Source: Sutcliffiella rhizosphaerae (GTDB lineage Bacteria; Bacillota; Bacilli; Bacillales; Bacillaceae_I). From it: DNA of 64,000 nucleotides. The DNA lies in assembly GCF_917563925.1 (NCBI RefSeq), contig NZ_CAKJTJ010000004.1, positions 26,683 to 90,682 of the forward strand. Reading direction: 5' to 3'. A program made the position numbers and the translations under genes. The notes under the pieces are model-generated. The model saw only the letters and a list, made by a program, of their open reading frames with translations. It made no database searches and was not told the DNA's origin. Positions 43,177-52,230 of this stretch are shown here, piece after piece; position 1 is the first letter of the stretch; every line of letters starts with the position of its first letter.

Positions 43177-43641
43177 ATGATTTTTGATAAAAAAATAATG
43201 GAGCTTGGAGCATTGAATTTAGTAGGGTTCAGAGTATGGTGTGAACCAAATGAATATCCAAAGGAAATCGGTCAGGCTTCAAAGCAGTTAGATAGGCGCA
43301 TAAATGAAATTAAGAATCGGATTAATCCTGACAAACGATATGGTGCCTTTATCGTTGATCCTTCCACTCCACAAGAAGATGGATACTGGGTTGCAGTTGC
43401 GGTAGCTGCAATTGAAAATACACCAGATGATATGGTCTCTATCATCATTCCACCTCAAAAATATGCTGCCGCTACATACCATGGTTCTAATAAAAATATT
43501 TTCGAAGCATATGATCACCTTCACACATGGGCCCATTCTCATGGATGGGAGAGAAAAACGGACAAGTGGCATATTGAAATTTTTTCAGACTGGGAAGACC
43601 AAGACAAGCTAGAGGTACAACTATTAGATACGATACAATAA
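43177..43641 (+). CDS. GyrI-like / effector-binding domain protein
   Basis: This 154-residue stand-alone effector-binding protein has a SOUL/GyrI-type pattern (LVGFRVWCEPNEYPKEIGQASKQLDRRI, RYGAFIVDP, YWVAVAV, KYAAATYHGSNKNIFEAYDHLHTWAHSHGW, WHIEIF). Such domains bind small hydrophobic ligands, alone or in AraC/MerR regulators. ATG 43177 is 8 bases after GGGGG. Its position in an ECF sigma operon suggests it may sense or sequester the inducing compound. Confidence 0.75.
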   Translation: MIFDKKIMELGALNLVGFRVWCEPNEYPKEIGQASKQLDRRINEIKNRINPDKRYGAFIVDPSTPQEDGYWVAVAVAAIENTPDDMVSIIIPPQKYAAATYHGSNKNIFEAYDHLHTWAHSHGWERKTDKWHIEIFSDWEDQDKLEVQLLDTIQ

Positions 43642-43654
43642 GGAGGCAGTTCCT

Positions 43655-44053
43655 ATGGAAGAAAGATTAGTTAGAATTGGCACGACCTATTTACCTGTAA
43701 CCAATGTGGAACGCTCTGCTGATTGGTATGTGAGCATGCTTGGGGCAGAACTGACCTATCAAGATCAGGACAAGGCGATTATTAACCTTGCAAATCAAAG
43801 TATATTTCTAGTAAAATCACCCGATCATCAAAGTGCAAACTTCATAGATAGTTATGGAAATGAGCAATTCTCTATTACATTTGAAGTGGATGGCTTAAAA
43901 GCATTAGAAGAGCTTCGCCTAAGTTTTATTACTAATGGCATTCAAACCGGGGAAATCGAAAACCGCGGGCATGCAGGACGAAACTTCGTATTTCAAGATT
44001 TAGACGGAAACAAGTTTGATGTGTGGAGCGAACTCAGCCTTCATTGGAAATAA
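43655..44053 (+). CDS. VOC family protein, last gene of ECF operon
   Basis: The 132-residue vicinal-oxygen-chelate protein has GTTYLPVTNVERSADWYVSMLG in the first module and GRNFVFQDLDGNKFDVWSE, with the usual metal-ligand glutamate, at the end. AGGAGG precedes its ATG 13 bases after the GyrI-like gene. With a sigma factor and a ligand-binding protein it makes a plausible detoxification operon; the substrate is unknown. Confidence 0.8.
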   Translation: MEERLVRIGTTYLPVTNVERSADWYVSMLGAELTYQDQDKAIINLANQSIFLVKSPDHQSANFIDSYGNEQFSITFEVDGLKALEELRLSFITNGIQTGEIENRGHAGRNFVFQDLDGNKFDVWSELSLHWK

Positions 44054-44160
44054 GCTAGCAGGAAGCATAAGACTAGAATAGTTCTTATGCTTCCTACTTA
44101 CAATCTCTCGGTTTACTTCCATCCACTTCCGTTTTGTCCTTTTGCAATTGATTTTTTTTA

Positions 44161-44978
44161 TTAATTTCTCAAATAAGGAAGAAGGTTTTTTTGTGTACTT
44201 TTATTGACCATATCCCTATAAACCTCTATCCACTTATCTGCTCCATTTTCTTCGGAGGAATAGCTTACTTTATTCCCATCATAGTCTTTTAAATGAACAC
44301 TATGCGCTTTTCGTAATATATTCATTGCTTTTGTTCCAACTGATTCTTTCAATAGTTTTATTAAATCCTCCTTAGAGCTATCTACCTCTTCCAACCAAGA
44401 TATCGTCTTTTTCACTTCTTCTTCATTCTCCAATTGAGTAACAGCTATAATAAACTGACCTTTACTGAATGACTCTGTATACTCGCTAACAGTTCGAAGG
44501 TCTTCCTCTGTAAAATAACCAACCTCATCCAAAATACGATTTTGAATATCTCTAATTTTATTAACTATTTCTTCTTGACCTTTTCTAGTGATGACGACTG
44601 TCTGAAAGCTTTTCAACGTCGCTTTTGTAAACTCTGGAGATGATTCATCAACTAATTCCCCTAAAAAATCAACCACCAACTCAAATGGCTTCATGGACTT
44701 TCTTGTTTTCGGAATCATAACAGTAATTACAGCATTAATATAGTTATTGTATGATTGAATCCTATGTAAGGTTGAATTGCCTCGTCTTTTGGAACCAACT
44801 CCCCTTCTTCCGATAAAATGACTCCTCCCACGCTTTTTCCAAAGCGTAGATAATCTACATGAAGGTAAATTTTATCTTCATATTTAAAAGCATATTTATA
44901 AATGTCCGTACTTTCTAGGAACTTCTTTTTGTTGTTTATTGATTGATTTATTATAGATGTGAGTGGGGTTTTAAACAT
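44161..44978 (-). pseudogene. Frameshifted copy A of the 273-residue family
   Basis: Two reading frames (44978-44727 and 44718-44161) together match the intact protein at 47123-47944 from end to end. The break lies near 44755-44765, where after GFNHTI the first frame runs into a stop, while the shifted frame continues SYNNYINAVITVMIPKTRKS. A single-base insertion or deletion explains it. The downstream part could still be translated from an internal start. It retains the family C-terminus ...LPYLRN. The function is unknown. Confidence 0.8.
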
Positions 44979-45039
44979 AAAAACTTTACTCCTTTATATT
45001 TATTAAACAACCATTCTTATTAATTTATTTCTTACTATA

Positions 45040-45315
45040 CTAATTTCTTAGTCCTGACAATATATTGTCTCTTGTACTTTGACGAACAATATCACGATAT
45101 ACTTCTTTAATTATCGTGTTAATTAAAGAATGCAACAGCTTGTTCAAGTGGTTTTAGGGATTTTCTTGTTTCAGGAAGGATGATTCTTATTACTGAATGT
45201 ATGTGGCAAAGTAGGGTTAATGCTTGAATAGCTTCTTCTCGAGGTATAAACTCTCCATCTTCAGATAAAATTAAGTCCCTTTTTAATTTTGGAGTAGAGT
45301 TAACTTTAAATATAG
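45040..45315 (-). pseudogene. Truncated remnant B of the same family
   Basis: Minus-strand translation gives LILSEDGEFIPREEAIQAL and ILPETRKSLKPLEQAVAFFN, then a stop. After a gap, KEVYRDIVRQSTRDNILSGL and RN* match the family C-terminus. About 130 central residues and the N-terminus are missing, so this is an internally deleted copy. Confidence 0.75.
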
Positions 45316-45344
45316 TAATTCACCACTTTTCATAAAAAAATAAG

Positions 45345-45396
45345 TAAAGGGACGTAACTCATACTCCCCTTATGGGAGAAGAAGAGCCGTCCCTTT
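45345..45396 (-). terminator. Terminator after the two small membrane genes
   Basis: AAAGGGACG pairs with CGTCCCTTT with a structured loop containing CTCCCC/GGGGAG-type pairing. On the minus strand a TTTTTTT run follows within 15 bases. Confidence 0.75.
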
Positions 45397-45400
45397 CTCC

Positions 45401-45598
45401 TTACATTCCTCGTTGTCTAATTTGGTTTATATGATTTTTACGCATAAAAGGGAGTGCAATAGCTACAATGATAATTCCCCATGGTGGAGTAGCTTCGTCT
45501 ATTAGATAAAGTATAGCCGATAAAGGTAAGATGACAGCATAGATTAGACTCATCATAACTTTATAAAAAAGGCGCCATTTCTTTTCTTTCTTAGACAT
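45401..45598 (-). CDS. Small two-helix membrane protein
   Basis: A 65-residue protein with a basic N-terminus (SKKEKKWR), two hydrophobic segments (about 13-33 and 39-51) and a basic tail. I do not recognise it. It follows the 228-residue membrane protein by 15 bases with AAGGAGA before its ATG, so the two are probably co-transcribed and may work together. Confidence 0.6.
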   Translation of the reverse strand: MSKKEKKWRLFYKVMMSLIYAVILPLSAILYLIDEATPPWGIIIVAIALPFMRKNHINQIRQRGM

Positions 45599-45613
45599 CG
45601 GGAGTTCTCCTTT

Positions 45614-46300
45614 CTAGTGAGCAGTAAACATGTCTTTGTACCATCCGTTAAATTTGAGGGTTAGGATTATGATACCAATCGGATATACAACACTTGCAAT
45701 GATTAGTTTAGCGATAAGAACTCCGAAGTAACTATCGGTGAAGTTAATTGCCAGCATCGTAATAGACATACTCAGAACTGTATCAAATACTCCAATTAAT
45801 ACAAGAATGAGAAGAATAGCGAAGAAATGTTTTTTTGCCAGACTTGCAGCCCGTGAAAAACCTTTTTTCCATCCAAATCCACTTTTTGTCCAAACGTATG
45901 GGACAAAATAAAAGAATACTAATAGGACAATACCAGGAATTAAAAATAGTGTACTTCCCAAAACAACCATTAATGTGAAAATAGCGCTAAACATAAAATA
46001 AATGAATGCATTATCTAAAAAAGTATGAAAAGACTTCCTTACTAATCTTTCCTCGCCTTCGTCTTCCAATAGTACAAATTTTATATATGGAACTTGAATA
46101 ATAGTCAAGACTAATAAACTCATAAACGCATTTGCGAAATCACCCAAAATCATAATATCGTCGACAGTTGTTACCGCATAGATATAATTAACAAAGAATG
46201 TTTGAAGTAACATTAATGGAAGCATAATAATAAACGCAAACAAAAGAAACTTATCAAAATACTGTGTATAGATACCTATACCTTGTTTTAATGTTTTCAT
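45614..46300 (-). CDS. Polytopic membrane protein of unknown function
   Basis: The 228-residue protein has about six hydrophobic segments, with paired prolines and glycines (LFLIPGIVLLVFFYFVPYVW) of the type seen in YciC/DUF975-like and GDPD-membrane-domain proteins. The W(T)KSGFGWKKGFSRAASLAKK segment would be a cytoplasmic amphipathic loop, as in that group. It sits between decaying copies B and C of the neighbouring family and is itself intact. The role is not known. Confidence 0.65.
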   Translation of the reverse strand: MKTLKQGIGIYTQYFDKFLLFAFIIMLPLMLLQTFFVNYIYAVTTVDDIMILGDFANAFMSLLVLTIIQVPYIKFVLLEDEGEERLVRKSFHTFLDNAFIYFMFSAIFTLMVVLGSTLFLIPGIVLLVFFYFVPYVWTKSGFGWKKGFSRAASLAKKHFFAILLILVLIGVFDTVLSMSITMLAINFTDSYFGVLIAKLIIASVVYPIGIIILTLKFNGWYKDMFTAH

Positions 46301-46301
46301 A

Positions 46302-47096
46302 TTAGTTCCTCAATACTGGTTTTATATTTTTTTCCGTACTTTTTTTCACCATATTTCGGTAAACTTCTAACCATTTTTCTGCTGCCTCCATAATATTACT
46401 AGGGTATGTAACACTTTTTCCATCATAATCTACCATATGAACTTGGTGTGCCTTCTTCAAGATATTCATAGGTTTATCTGCTACCGTTTCCTAAAGGATT
46501 CTTATCAATCTTTTGTTATTGCTAGTTGATTTTTCTAACCAGCCGTTCATTTTAACCTCTTCTACATGTCCTAATAATGTCCTAGCAATAATGAATTGAC
46601 CCTTTGTGAAAGCTTCGCAATGTTCTATAACCTTTTCTAAATCAACTACTGTTAAATACCCAATATTATCTAAGATATTGTCCTGAATATCCCTTATTTT
46701 ATAGACAAGCTCTCCTTGCCCTTTTCGTGTTTTTACAAAAGTTTCATAACTTTTTAAAGTTCTTTGAACATACTCAGGAGAATCGTTATCTATTAGCTTA
46801 CTTAATTGAGTTACTACTTCTTCGTATGGGTCTATTGATTTTCTAGTTTCAGGAACCATGATATCAATGACATCTTGAATTAAGGAATTATTTTGGTTAA
46901 AAATGAATGCAGGCTGCAATACCTCTTTTCCAGGTATGATTTCCCCGTTCTCTCCCAATATCTCTAGTATATCCAACATGTAAGTACATCTTATTGTTAT
47001 ACTTTAAAGCAAAATTAAAACAACTGCTTTCTCCAATACTTTTTTCTTCATTTTTATTGACTAGGTTGTATTTGATGAAGAATTTATTTTATACAT
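46302..47096 (-). pseudogene. Degraded copy C of the 273-residue family
   Basis: Starting MYKI at 47096 like the intact copy, the frame meets a TAG after 11 codons. It shifts frame twice before 46980, runs open from 46979 to 46494, meets another in-frame TAG (46491-46493) and then continues ETVADKPMNILKKAHQ to ...KNIKPVLRN*. At least two nonsense codons and two frameshifts are present, so the gene is dead, though a 162-codon frame survives. Confidence 0.8.
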
Positions 47097-47122
47097 TAAT
47101 ACCATCCATATATTTGTTTATA

Positions 47123-47944
47123 TTAATTTCTTAATCCCGGTAAGACATTATCTTTCGTGCTTTGATAAACAATATCACGATATACTTCTAAATACTTCTT
47201 AACTCCCTCTTCCCCTGGCGGATATAAAACCTCCTTATGATAATAGTCACTTGATTGTTCTTTGTATGCTTTTTTTAAGATACTAATAGTACTCTCACCT
47301 ATACTATCTTCTAGTAATCTGATTAATTTTTCATTATTACTTTTGTTTTCTTTTAACCAGTATATTGTTTGTTCTACATCTTTGATGTGATCTAGCCGTA
47401 CCCTAGCAAGTTTAAACTGACCGACATTAAATGATTCACAATACTCTCGCATAGCTTGTAAATCCTCTTCGGTGAAATAGCCAACTTCATCTAAAACTTT
47501 GTTTTGAATGTCTCTGATTTTGTATATAATTTCACTTTGAACTTTTCTTATTTCCAACACTCTTTTAAAGTTGTGGTGTGTGCTATTAACAAACTCTAGT
47601 CCGCCCTCTACCTCAAGTTCGTTAAATAAAGCAACTACTTCTTCAAACGGTTTTAGTGACTTCCTTGTTTCTGGAATCATAATGTTAATTACCCCGTCAA
47701 TATAATTGTTGAAATGACTATGAAAAGTTAGAGCCTGAATGGCTTCTTCTCTAGGAATAATGTCACCATCTTTAGATAAAATTAGCGTTCCCTTTTTCTT
47801 ATTCCCGTACGTTAAGAAATCAACGTTTAAGTAAATCTTATCCTTGAATTTTAATGCATAATCATATAGATCTGTTTTTTCTAAAAGCTTTTTCTTACTA
47901 TTAATTGCTCTTTTTATTTTTGAGGTACGCTGAATTTTATACAT
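47123..47944 (-). CDS. Intact member (copy D) of a tandem family of unknown function
   Basis: A soluble 273-residue protein with no signal or membrane segment, beginning MYKIQRTSKIKRAI. Family-wide blocks are KxYLxVDxL, LSxDGxIIPREEAIQ, IMIPETRKSLKPFEEVV, a helical KIRDIQNKVLDEVGYFTEEDL, WLKE..SNxxLIRLL, and the ending EVYRDIV.QST.xNxLPxLRN. I do not recognise the family. ATG 47944 is 8 bases after AGAGG. It follows the secreted Trp-repeat gene by 42 bases on the same strand and is the only undamaged copy of four. Immunity or partner function to that protein is a hypothesis. Confidence 0.65.
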   Translation of the reverse strand: MYKIQRTSKIKRAINSKKKLLEKTDLYDYALKFKDKIYLNVDFLTYGNKKKGTLILSKDGDIIPREEAIQALTFHSHFNNYIDGVINIMIPETRKSLKPFEEVVALFNELEVEGGLEFVNSTHHNFKRVLEIRKVQSEIIYKIRDIQNKVLDEVGYFTEEDLQAMREYCESFNVGQFKLARVRLDHIKDVEQTIYWLKENKSNNEKLIRLLEDSIGESTISILKKAYKEQSSDYYHKEVLYPPGEEGVKKYLEVYRDIVYQSTKDNVLPGLRN

Positions 47945-47986
47945 TAAGTAAACCTCTTTCAACAAGTATTAGAATTGTTTTCAAAT

Positions 47987-49222
47987 CTATTTAAACCAAG
48001 ATGCTATTTTACTACCTACATTCTTTATCCCATTTCCTATATTCTTAACAGTATTGACTGCAGTATCTTTAATTTTCCGCCAGTTTCTTGCAGCTTTATA
48101 GACAACGCTCCCAAGAGATAGAACCGTACCGACAGCTAGTAAACCAGCTGCAACTACTTGCCCACCTGGTATCATCGCTACCGGAGCAGCCAATCCTGAA
48201 ATAACACCACCTGCACTACCAATGGTATTCATAATTGCATCCGCCCTATCCCAGCCTGATGTGCCTTGAATAGATTGGGCATTATTCCAAGTATCTGCTA
48301 CGGAGAATGGCAGAAGCGCAGTAGAGACAATTGCATTTGTGGCAGAAAAGCTTTTAACAGATCCTGCCATTTGAAGCGCATCATCAATTCTTCCTGCCCT
48401 GGAAAGGTCTCTTATATTTCTTAGAGTTGAATAATCACTTATAGCATCATATGCTTTTTTGGAACTATCCACTACATCCTTAACCATAAAGGCACTGTCA
48501 AAGAAGTCGTTACCCTTGGTAAAGGTTTTTACCCCCGAAAGGAACATCCCTTTCTGAAAGTCTGTAAAGTTTCTCAATGCATCTGCATCATCAGCCCTGA
48601 CCATTTTGTCTGCGAAGTTTACTGTTGAACCAACTATATCTTTTGATATAAATTTTATTGCATCGTACGTTGATGGTCCAGTGGAAGAACCAGAATCAGA
48701 ACCTGTTCCTGGTGCAGCAGTTTCTACACTTGATGGAGAGTTTCCTGCGTATTGGTCATTACCATTGTTTTGAGACGGATTGTTTATGGATGGCTGGTCT
48801 TGATCAGGAATCGGCATTGGCCCTTGAGCAGGGGGAGAATTAGCAGAAGTGTTTCCTTCTAGTCCCCCTGTTGGGCCGCCTCCCTGCCCTTGAAGCTCAA
48901 GGTCCCACTGTTCAAGCTCCCAAGCAATAAGTTCATAATTCCTTACTTCCCATGGGGTTAAATCAGGATTGTTATTTAGTTCCCAGGCAACCATTTGGTG
49001 TTGAGTGAGAACCCATTGTCTTAACTCCCATTTTTGGAGATCTGTTGACGACGGATTCCATTCTCTCATTTCTGTTGGTGGTTCAGGTTCCCATTTTTTT
49101 AATTCCCAAGGCTTTGGTGTCCATGGTTTTGGACTCCAAGCATCTGCTGTATGCACAAAGGGGACGACGCTTGTCATGAAAAAAATAGCAATTGCAGCAA
49201 AGGCTATAAATATTCTTTTCAT
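47987..49222 (-). CDS. Secreted tryptophan-repeat protein of unknown function
   Basis: A signal peptide (residues 1-27, ending HTADA) leads into about 90 residues in which tryptophan recurs every 5 or 10-11 positions, in phrases such as PKPWTPKPWELKKWEPEP and AWELEQWDLE (about 12 Trp). A Gly/Pro/Ser/Asn-rich linker covers about 110-185. The C-terminal domain of about 220 residues is mainly helical, with Gly/Ala-rich hydrophobic stretches (GGVISGLAAPVAMIPGGQVVAAGLLAVGTVLSLG) and a basic amphipathic end (NWRKIKD...IGNGIKNVGSKIASWFK). Such an end could insert into membranes. It lies 71 bases behind the Tad operon with its own good ribosome site. It could be a surface adhesin, toxin or pilus-associated protein. 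Confidence 0.6.
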   Translation of the reverse strand: MKRIFIAFAAIAIFFMTSVVPFVHTADAWSPKPWTPKPWELKKWEPEPPTEMREWNPSSTDLQKWELRQWVLTQHQMVAWELNNNPDLTPWEVRNYELIAWELEQWDLELQGQGGGPTGGLEGNTSANSPPAQGPMPIPDQDQPSINNPSQNNGNDQYAGNSPSSVETAAPGTGSDSGSSTGPSTYDAIKFISKDIVGSTVNFADKMVRADDADALRNFTDFQKGMFLSGVKTFTKGNDFFDSAFMVKDVVDSSKKAYDAISDYSTLRNIRDLSRAGRIDDALQMAGSVKSFSATNAIVSTALLPFSVADTWNNAQSIQGTSGWDRADAIMNTIGSAGGVISGLAAPVAMIPGGQVVAAGLLAVGTVLSLGSVVYKAARNWRKIKDTAVNTVKNIGNGIKNVGSKIASWFK

Positions 49223-49293
49223 TTTTTATCCTCCGTTAGATGGGGCCGCAAGTAGCTAAGTTGAATGTCTATAGTTGTAGACTTCCCATTTAT

Positions 49294-49959
49294 TTAATAT
49301 TGTCTTTTCCAATTACGCCATTGACTGTCATTCATTTGTTTTAGAAAAACAAATGTGGGACTAACACTTGATTGTTTGACATAGCGATTTCGTTCGGGAA
49401 TGTATTGATCAAATTGTAAGGCTGTAAAACGAACGGATGTTGTCACTTCAATGCGATAATTATTAGTAAATTCAATTTCAGTACCATCCAAATGTCCGTC
49501 ATTGTTACGGATTGTTCGCTCCACTGCTTGAGGTATTTCCGCCTTTGCATTATTGAGCGCCAGCTCTATGTAATCCTTTAAAAACGGATTGTTGGACTTT
49601 AATTCTTCTTCTAGCACTTCGTTCACAGCTTTTAAATTGAGCTCAAATTCTAACCAATCTGACGTTCCTCTTAATTGCTGCTTTCTTTCTTCAATCTTGT
49701 CTTGCAAATTTTCCGCATCAATTAGTTCGTCAATGAAACCTGGAAGGGATCTATCATAATTTTCAATTTCCTCCACTAACTTTTCATAGAGTACAGATGC
49801 AGCTGCTAAACTAGCTTGGTCAGAATAATTAGAAGCCGACTCCTTTACAACAAACACTTTAGCAAAATGAAAGACTAGGAGAAATAGCAGTGACATGACA
49901 GCAAATATGCCAAGTGTCAGTAGAATAACATTACCTCTTTGATCTTTTAAACTTTTCAT
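49294..49959 (-). CDS. TadG/TadE-like pilus assembly protein
   Basis: The protein has an N-terminal RGN..LLTLGIFAVMSLLFLLVFHFAKVF segment, as in TadG/TadF-type minor pseudopilins, and then a 180-residue, mostly helical extracytoplasmic domain. It lacks a glutamate at +5, so processing by the prepilin peptidase is uncertain. It is the last gene of the Tad operon, separated from tadE by one base. Membrane anchored with the domain outside; probable role in pilus initiation or export. Confidence 0.7.
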   Translation of the reverse strand: MKSLKDQRGNVILLTLGIFAVMSLLFLLVFHFAKVFVVKESASNYSDQASLAAASVLYEKLVEEIENYDRSLPGFIDELIDAENLQDKIEERKQQLRGTSDWLEFELNLKAVNEVLEEELKSNNPFLKDYIELALNNAKAEIPQAVERTIRNNDGHLDGTEIEFTNNYRIEVTTSVRFTALQFDQYIPERNRYVKQSSVSPTFVFLKQMNDSQWRNWKRQY

Positions 49960-49960
49960 A

Positions 49961-50359
49961 TCAATCTAAAACCCTTCCACTTACTGTCCTGGATATATTA
50001 ACAGATGGTGTATTCCGAACCCACTTTTTGGGGATGAAAACAAGCTCTAAATCAGCATGAACGGTAACTTGAAATTCCTGTGAACCTGAGTAATTGTTCA
50101 CAGAGACACTTCTGTATTTAAGGTTACTTCCTGCCTGCAATGTATCGCGTGCAGCAGTCCTTGCCTCCGATTCTCTTGCCGATAGCGAGAATGCTTTTGC
50201 AGCATCATTGGCAGCGGATTGGGTAACAATGACACCATAGGCACTAATCATAAATTGCCAAAGAATGATTACCATAAGGAGCATTAACGGTAGCATCCCC
50301 AAAAATTCTATCGTTAATGACCCTTTTTCGTTTTCCTTCCACCCTTTTATCCAATGCAT
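49961..50359 (-). CDS. TadE-like minor pilin
   Basis: A 132-residue protein. The sequence EKGSLTIEFLGMLPLMLLMVIILWQF carries a class III-type cleavage site (after Gly, Glu at +5) and the TadE hydrophobic helix, followed by a small extracytoplasmic domain. TadE proteins are pseudopilins needed for Flp pilus assembly. It lies between the VWA lipoprotein and the TadG-like gene. Confidence 0.8.
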   Translation of the reverse strand: MHWIKGWKENEKGSLTIEFLGMLPLMLLMVIILWQFMISAYGVIVTQSAANDAAKAFSLSARESEARTAARDTLQAGSNLKYRSVSVNNYSGSQEFQVTVHADLELVFIPKKWVRNTPSVNISRTVSGRVLD

Positions 50360-50442
50360 GTGCTCATCCTCCTGGTTTGCCTATTAAACTTGGAAATATA
50401 GCTGAATAGAAGGGGATACCTTCTATTCAGGATATTTAGTGA

Positions 50443-51864
50443 TTATTGACGATTCTGCTTATATATCTCGTTAACTTCTTTCATCATTGAATTGTAGTTA
50501 TCTTTGTTCAATTCAAATAGTTTACTATACAAGTCTCCTACTTCATTTTCTTGTATTTTACGTTTTTCTCTTAATTCTTCCTGCATCCAATCTCTTTGCT
50601 CATACGAAATTTTATTTTCAATACTTAAGTTTGTAATGGCTGTACTTGCTGATAAGAAAAATTCGATGTTATTAGACATCCAATTTTGTTGCCAATGTGC
50701 CACACTCCAGAAATTATCACTATAATTTCCCATTATTTCATCTCTTGATTTTAGATGCCATGCCTGCCATTTCCTTACTTCTTCTATTGATTTCGTAAAT
50801 TGTTCATTTAATTGAGATTGATTTTGGGCATCTGCGTAATTTCCATCAGCTGCCTCAGCAATTTTCTTTAATTGCTCTCCTTCTTCAGAACTTACTCCAA
50901 AGCCAATTATATTAACAACAGGATCAATACCAGATGCTTTTATTGTTTTTGCAGCTTCAACAGGATTTCCGTCACAGGTTTCAATTCCATCACTGACGAA
51001 GTAGATGATGTTCCGACTATTCTCTGCACTGAATTTCTTTAAATCTTCTGCTGATTGCAGCAATGCATCAGCCAATGGTGTCCAACCAGCTGGCTGAATA
51101 GGATTTAACGCATTGTTAAAATTACTTTCATTATATTGACCAATTTCATATATTAAATCGTTTGCTTTACAAGACAATTGTTTATCGGTATCAGAACCTG
51201 ATCCTTCATGACCATACACCCGCAATCCAACATTTGCATCCTCAGGCAAAGAAGCAACATATTTACTAATTGCTTCTTTCGCAATTTCCATCATCGTTTT
51301 ATCTCCAATATAATTACCCATGCTTCCACTTGCATCTAGTGCAATAACTACATTGTATTGTTCTTTTTGGAGATTTTGATCGATTACCTCATCTGGGTTA
51401 TCGGAGTTAAGTATTTCCATCGATTCAATTAATGAATCCGGAGACTCATAATCTACTTTAAATAGACTATAAATATAGTTAAGATATTGCGCCACTTCCT
51501 CTTCACTTGCATCTTCGGCTAAAGCAGGAAGTGTTTTCAAATAATCTTTCACTTCATCTGTAGTGCTTTTAATATGAGCAAATTCCCCTACAGGATAGTT
51601 GACAACTCCTTCAATCGTTTCAGGTATTGTATCTGCATTACGAATTGTTTCTAAAAGCTCTTCGTTTTCCACATTATTATCGGCTACTTCTTGGGTGGTA
51701 TCTTCTTCCACTTCATTATCCTTTGGCTCTTCAGAAGCAGTATCCTCAGGGTTATTTGTTTCTGCATCTGTATTTCCTGTTGAATTATTTTGGCAACCTC
51801 CAAGGATGAGCAGGATAGAAAGAAGCACTAGCAAGAAGATATTTTTCGCTAGGGTTCCTCTCAT
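50443..51864 (-). CDS. VWA-domain lipoprotein in the Tad operon
   Basis: This 473-residue lipoprotein has signal and lipobox LGGC (Cys24), then a long acidic, Asn/Glu/Thr-rich linker to about residue 75. The von Willebrand A domain covers about 168-365, with a complete MIDAS: DASGS at 177-181, the Thr in AGWTPLADAL and SDGIETCDG. A C-terminal helical region of about 110 residues follows. It would display a metal-dependent adhesion domain on the cell surface. It sits between the Flp pilin and TadE, so it may be an adhesin or scaffold of the pilus. The lipobox makes it membrane anchored rather than a pilus tip. Confidence 0.85.
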   Translation of the reverse strand: MRGTLAKNIFLLVLLSILLILGGCQNNSTGNTDAETNNPEDTASEEPKDNEVEEDTTQEVADNNVENEELLETIRNADTIPETIEGVVNYPVGEFAHIKSTTDEVKDYLKTLPALAEDASEEEVAQYLNYIYSLFKVDYESPDSLIESMEILNSDNPDEVIDQNLQKEQYNVVIALDASGSMGNYIGDKTMMEIAKEAISKYVASLPEDANVGLRVYGHEGSGSDTDKQLSCKANDLIYEIGQYNESNFNNALNPIQPAGWTPLADALLQSAEDLKKFSAENSRNIIYFVSDGIETCDGNPVEAAKTIKASGIDPVVNIIGFGVSSEEGEQLKKIAEAADGNYADAQNQSQLNEQFTKSIEEVRKWQAWHLKSRDEIMGNYSDNFWSVAHWQQNWMSNNIEFFLSASTAITNLSIENKISYEQRDWMQEELREKRKIQENEVGDLYSKLFELNKDNYNSMMKEVNEIYKQNRQ

Positions 51865-51870
51865 AAACGA

Positions 51871-52104
51871 TTACTCATTCCCAACTCGATTAATTAATTC
51901 AGAAATCTTGCTTACCATCGTACTAGCAATATTTCCTCCATTCCCATCCATTGCACTTGCAACTGCCGCCATTAAGAAAAGAATAACCAAAGCCAGCGCT
52001 ACCCACTCAATTGTTTGTGCTCCACGCTCATTATTTACCACACTTTTAGCTTGCTCCATTACACCTTGAACTTTCTCTACCATAGTTTGCATTAATTTTT
52101 TCAT
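51871..52104 (-). CDS. Flp-type pilin
   Basis: This 77-residue pilin precursor has a 28-residue leader ending ERG. The mature part begins AQTIEW with Glu at +5, followed by a hydrophobic helix (VALALVILFLMAAVASAM) and a short amphipathic tail. It matches class III prepilin organisation except for the long leader and the Trp after Glu. It is the major subunit candidate. A prepilin peptidase (TadV) is required but not seen in the window. AGGAGG precedes the ATG. Confidence 0.82.
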   Translation of the reverse strand: MKKLMQTMVEKVQGVMEQAKSVVNNERGAQTIEWVALALVILFLMAAVASAMDGNGGNIASTMVSKISELINRVGNE

Positions 52105-52230
52105 TTTTATTTCCTCCTATAAAAATAGTATTTTGTCAAAATCAAACTTGTCACTTTTAGTTCTAATACTTTCTTGGAAAATTAAGTGAATAGTAGTTAT
52201 CTCTACATCACTCCTCTCAAGAATATTGTT

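Noticed and set aside
44727-44978. 83-residue protein as a separate small gene
   Set aside because: It matches the N-terminal part of the 273-residue family and is separated from the rest only by a frameshift.
46491-46979. 162-residue protein as a separate gene
   Set aside because: It aligns inside the 273-residue family, with matching sequence on both sides beyond its start and stop, so it is a fragment of pseudogene copy C.
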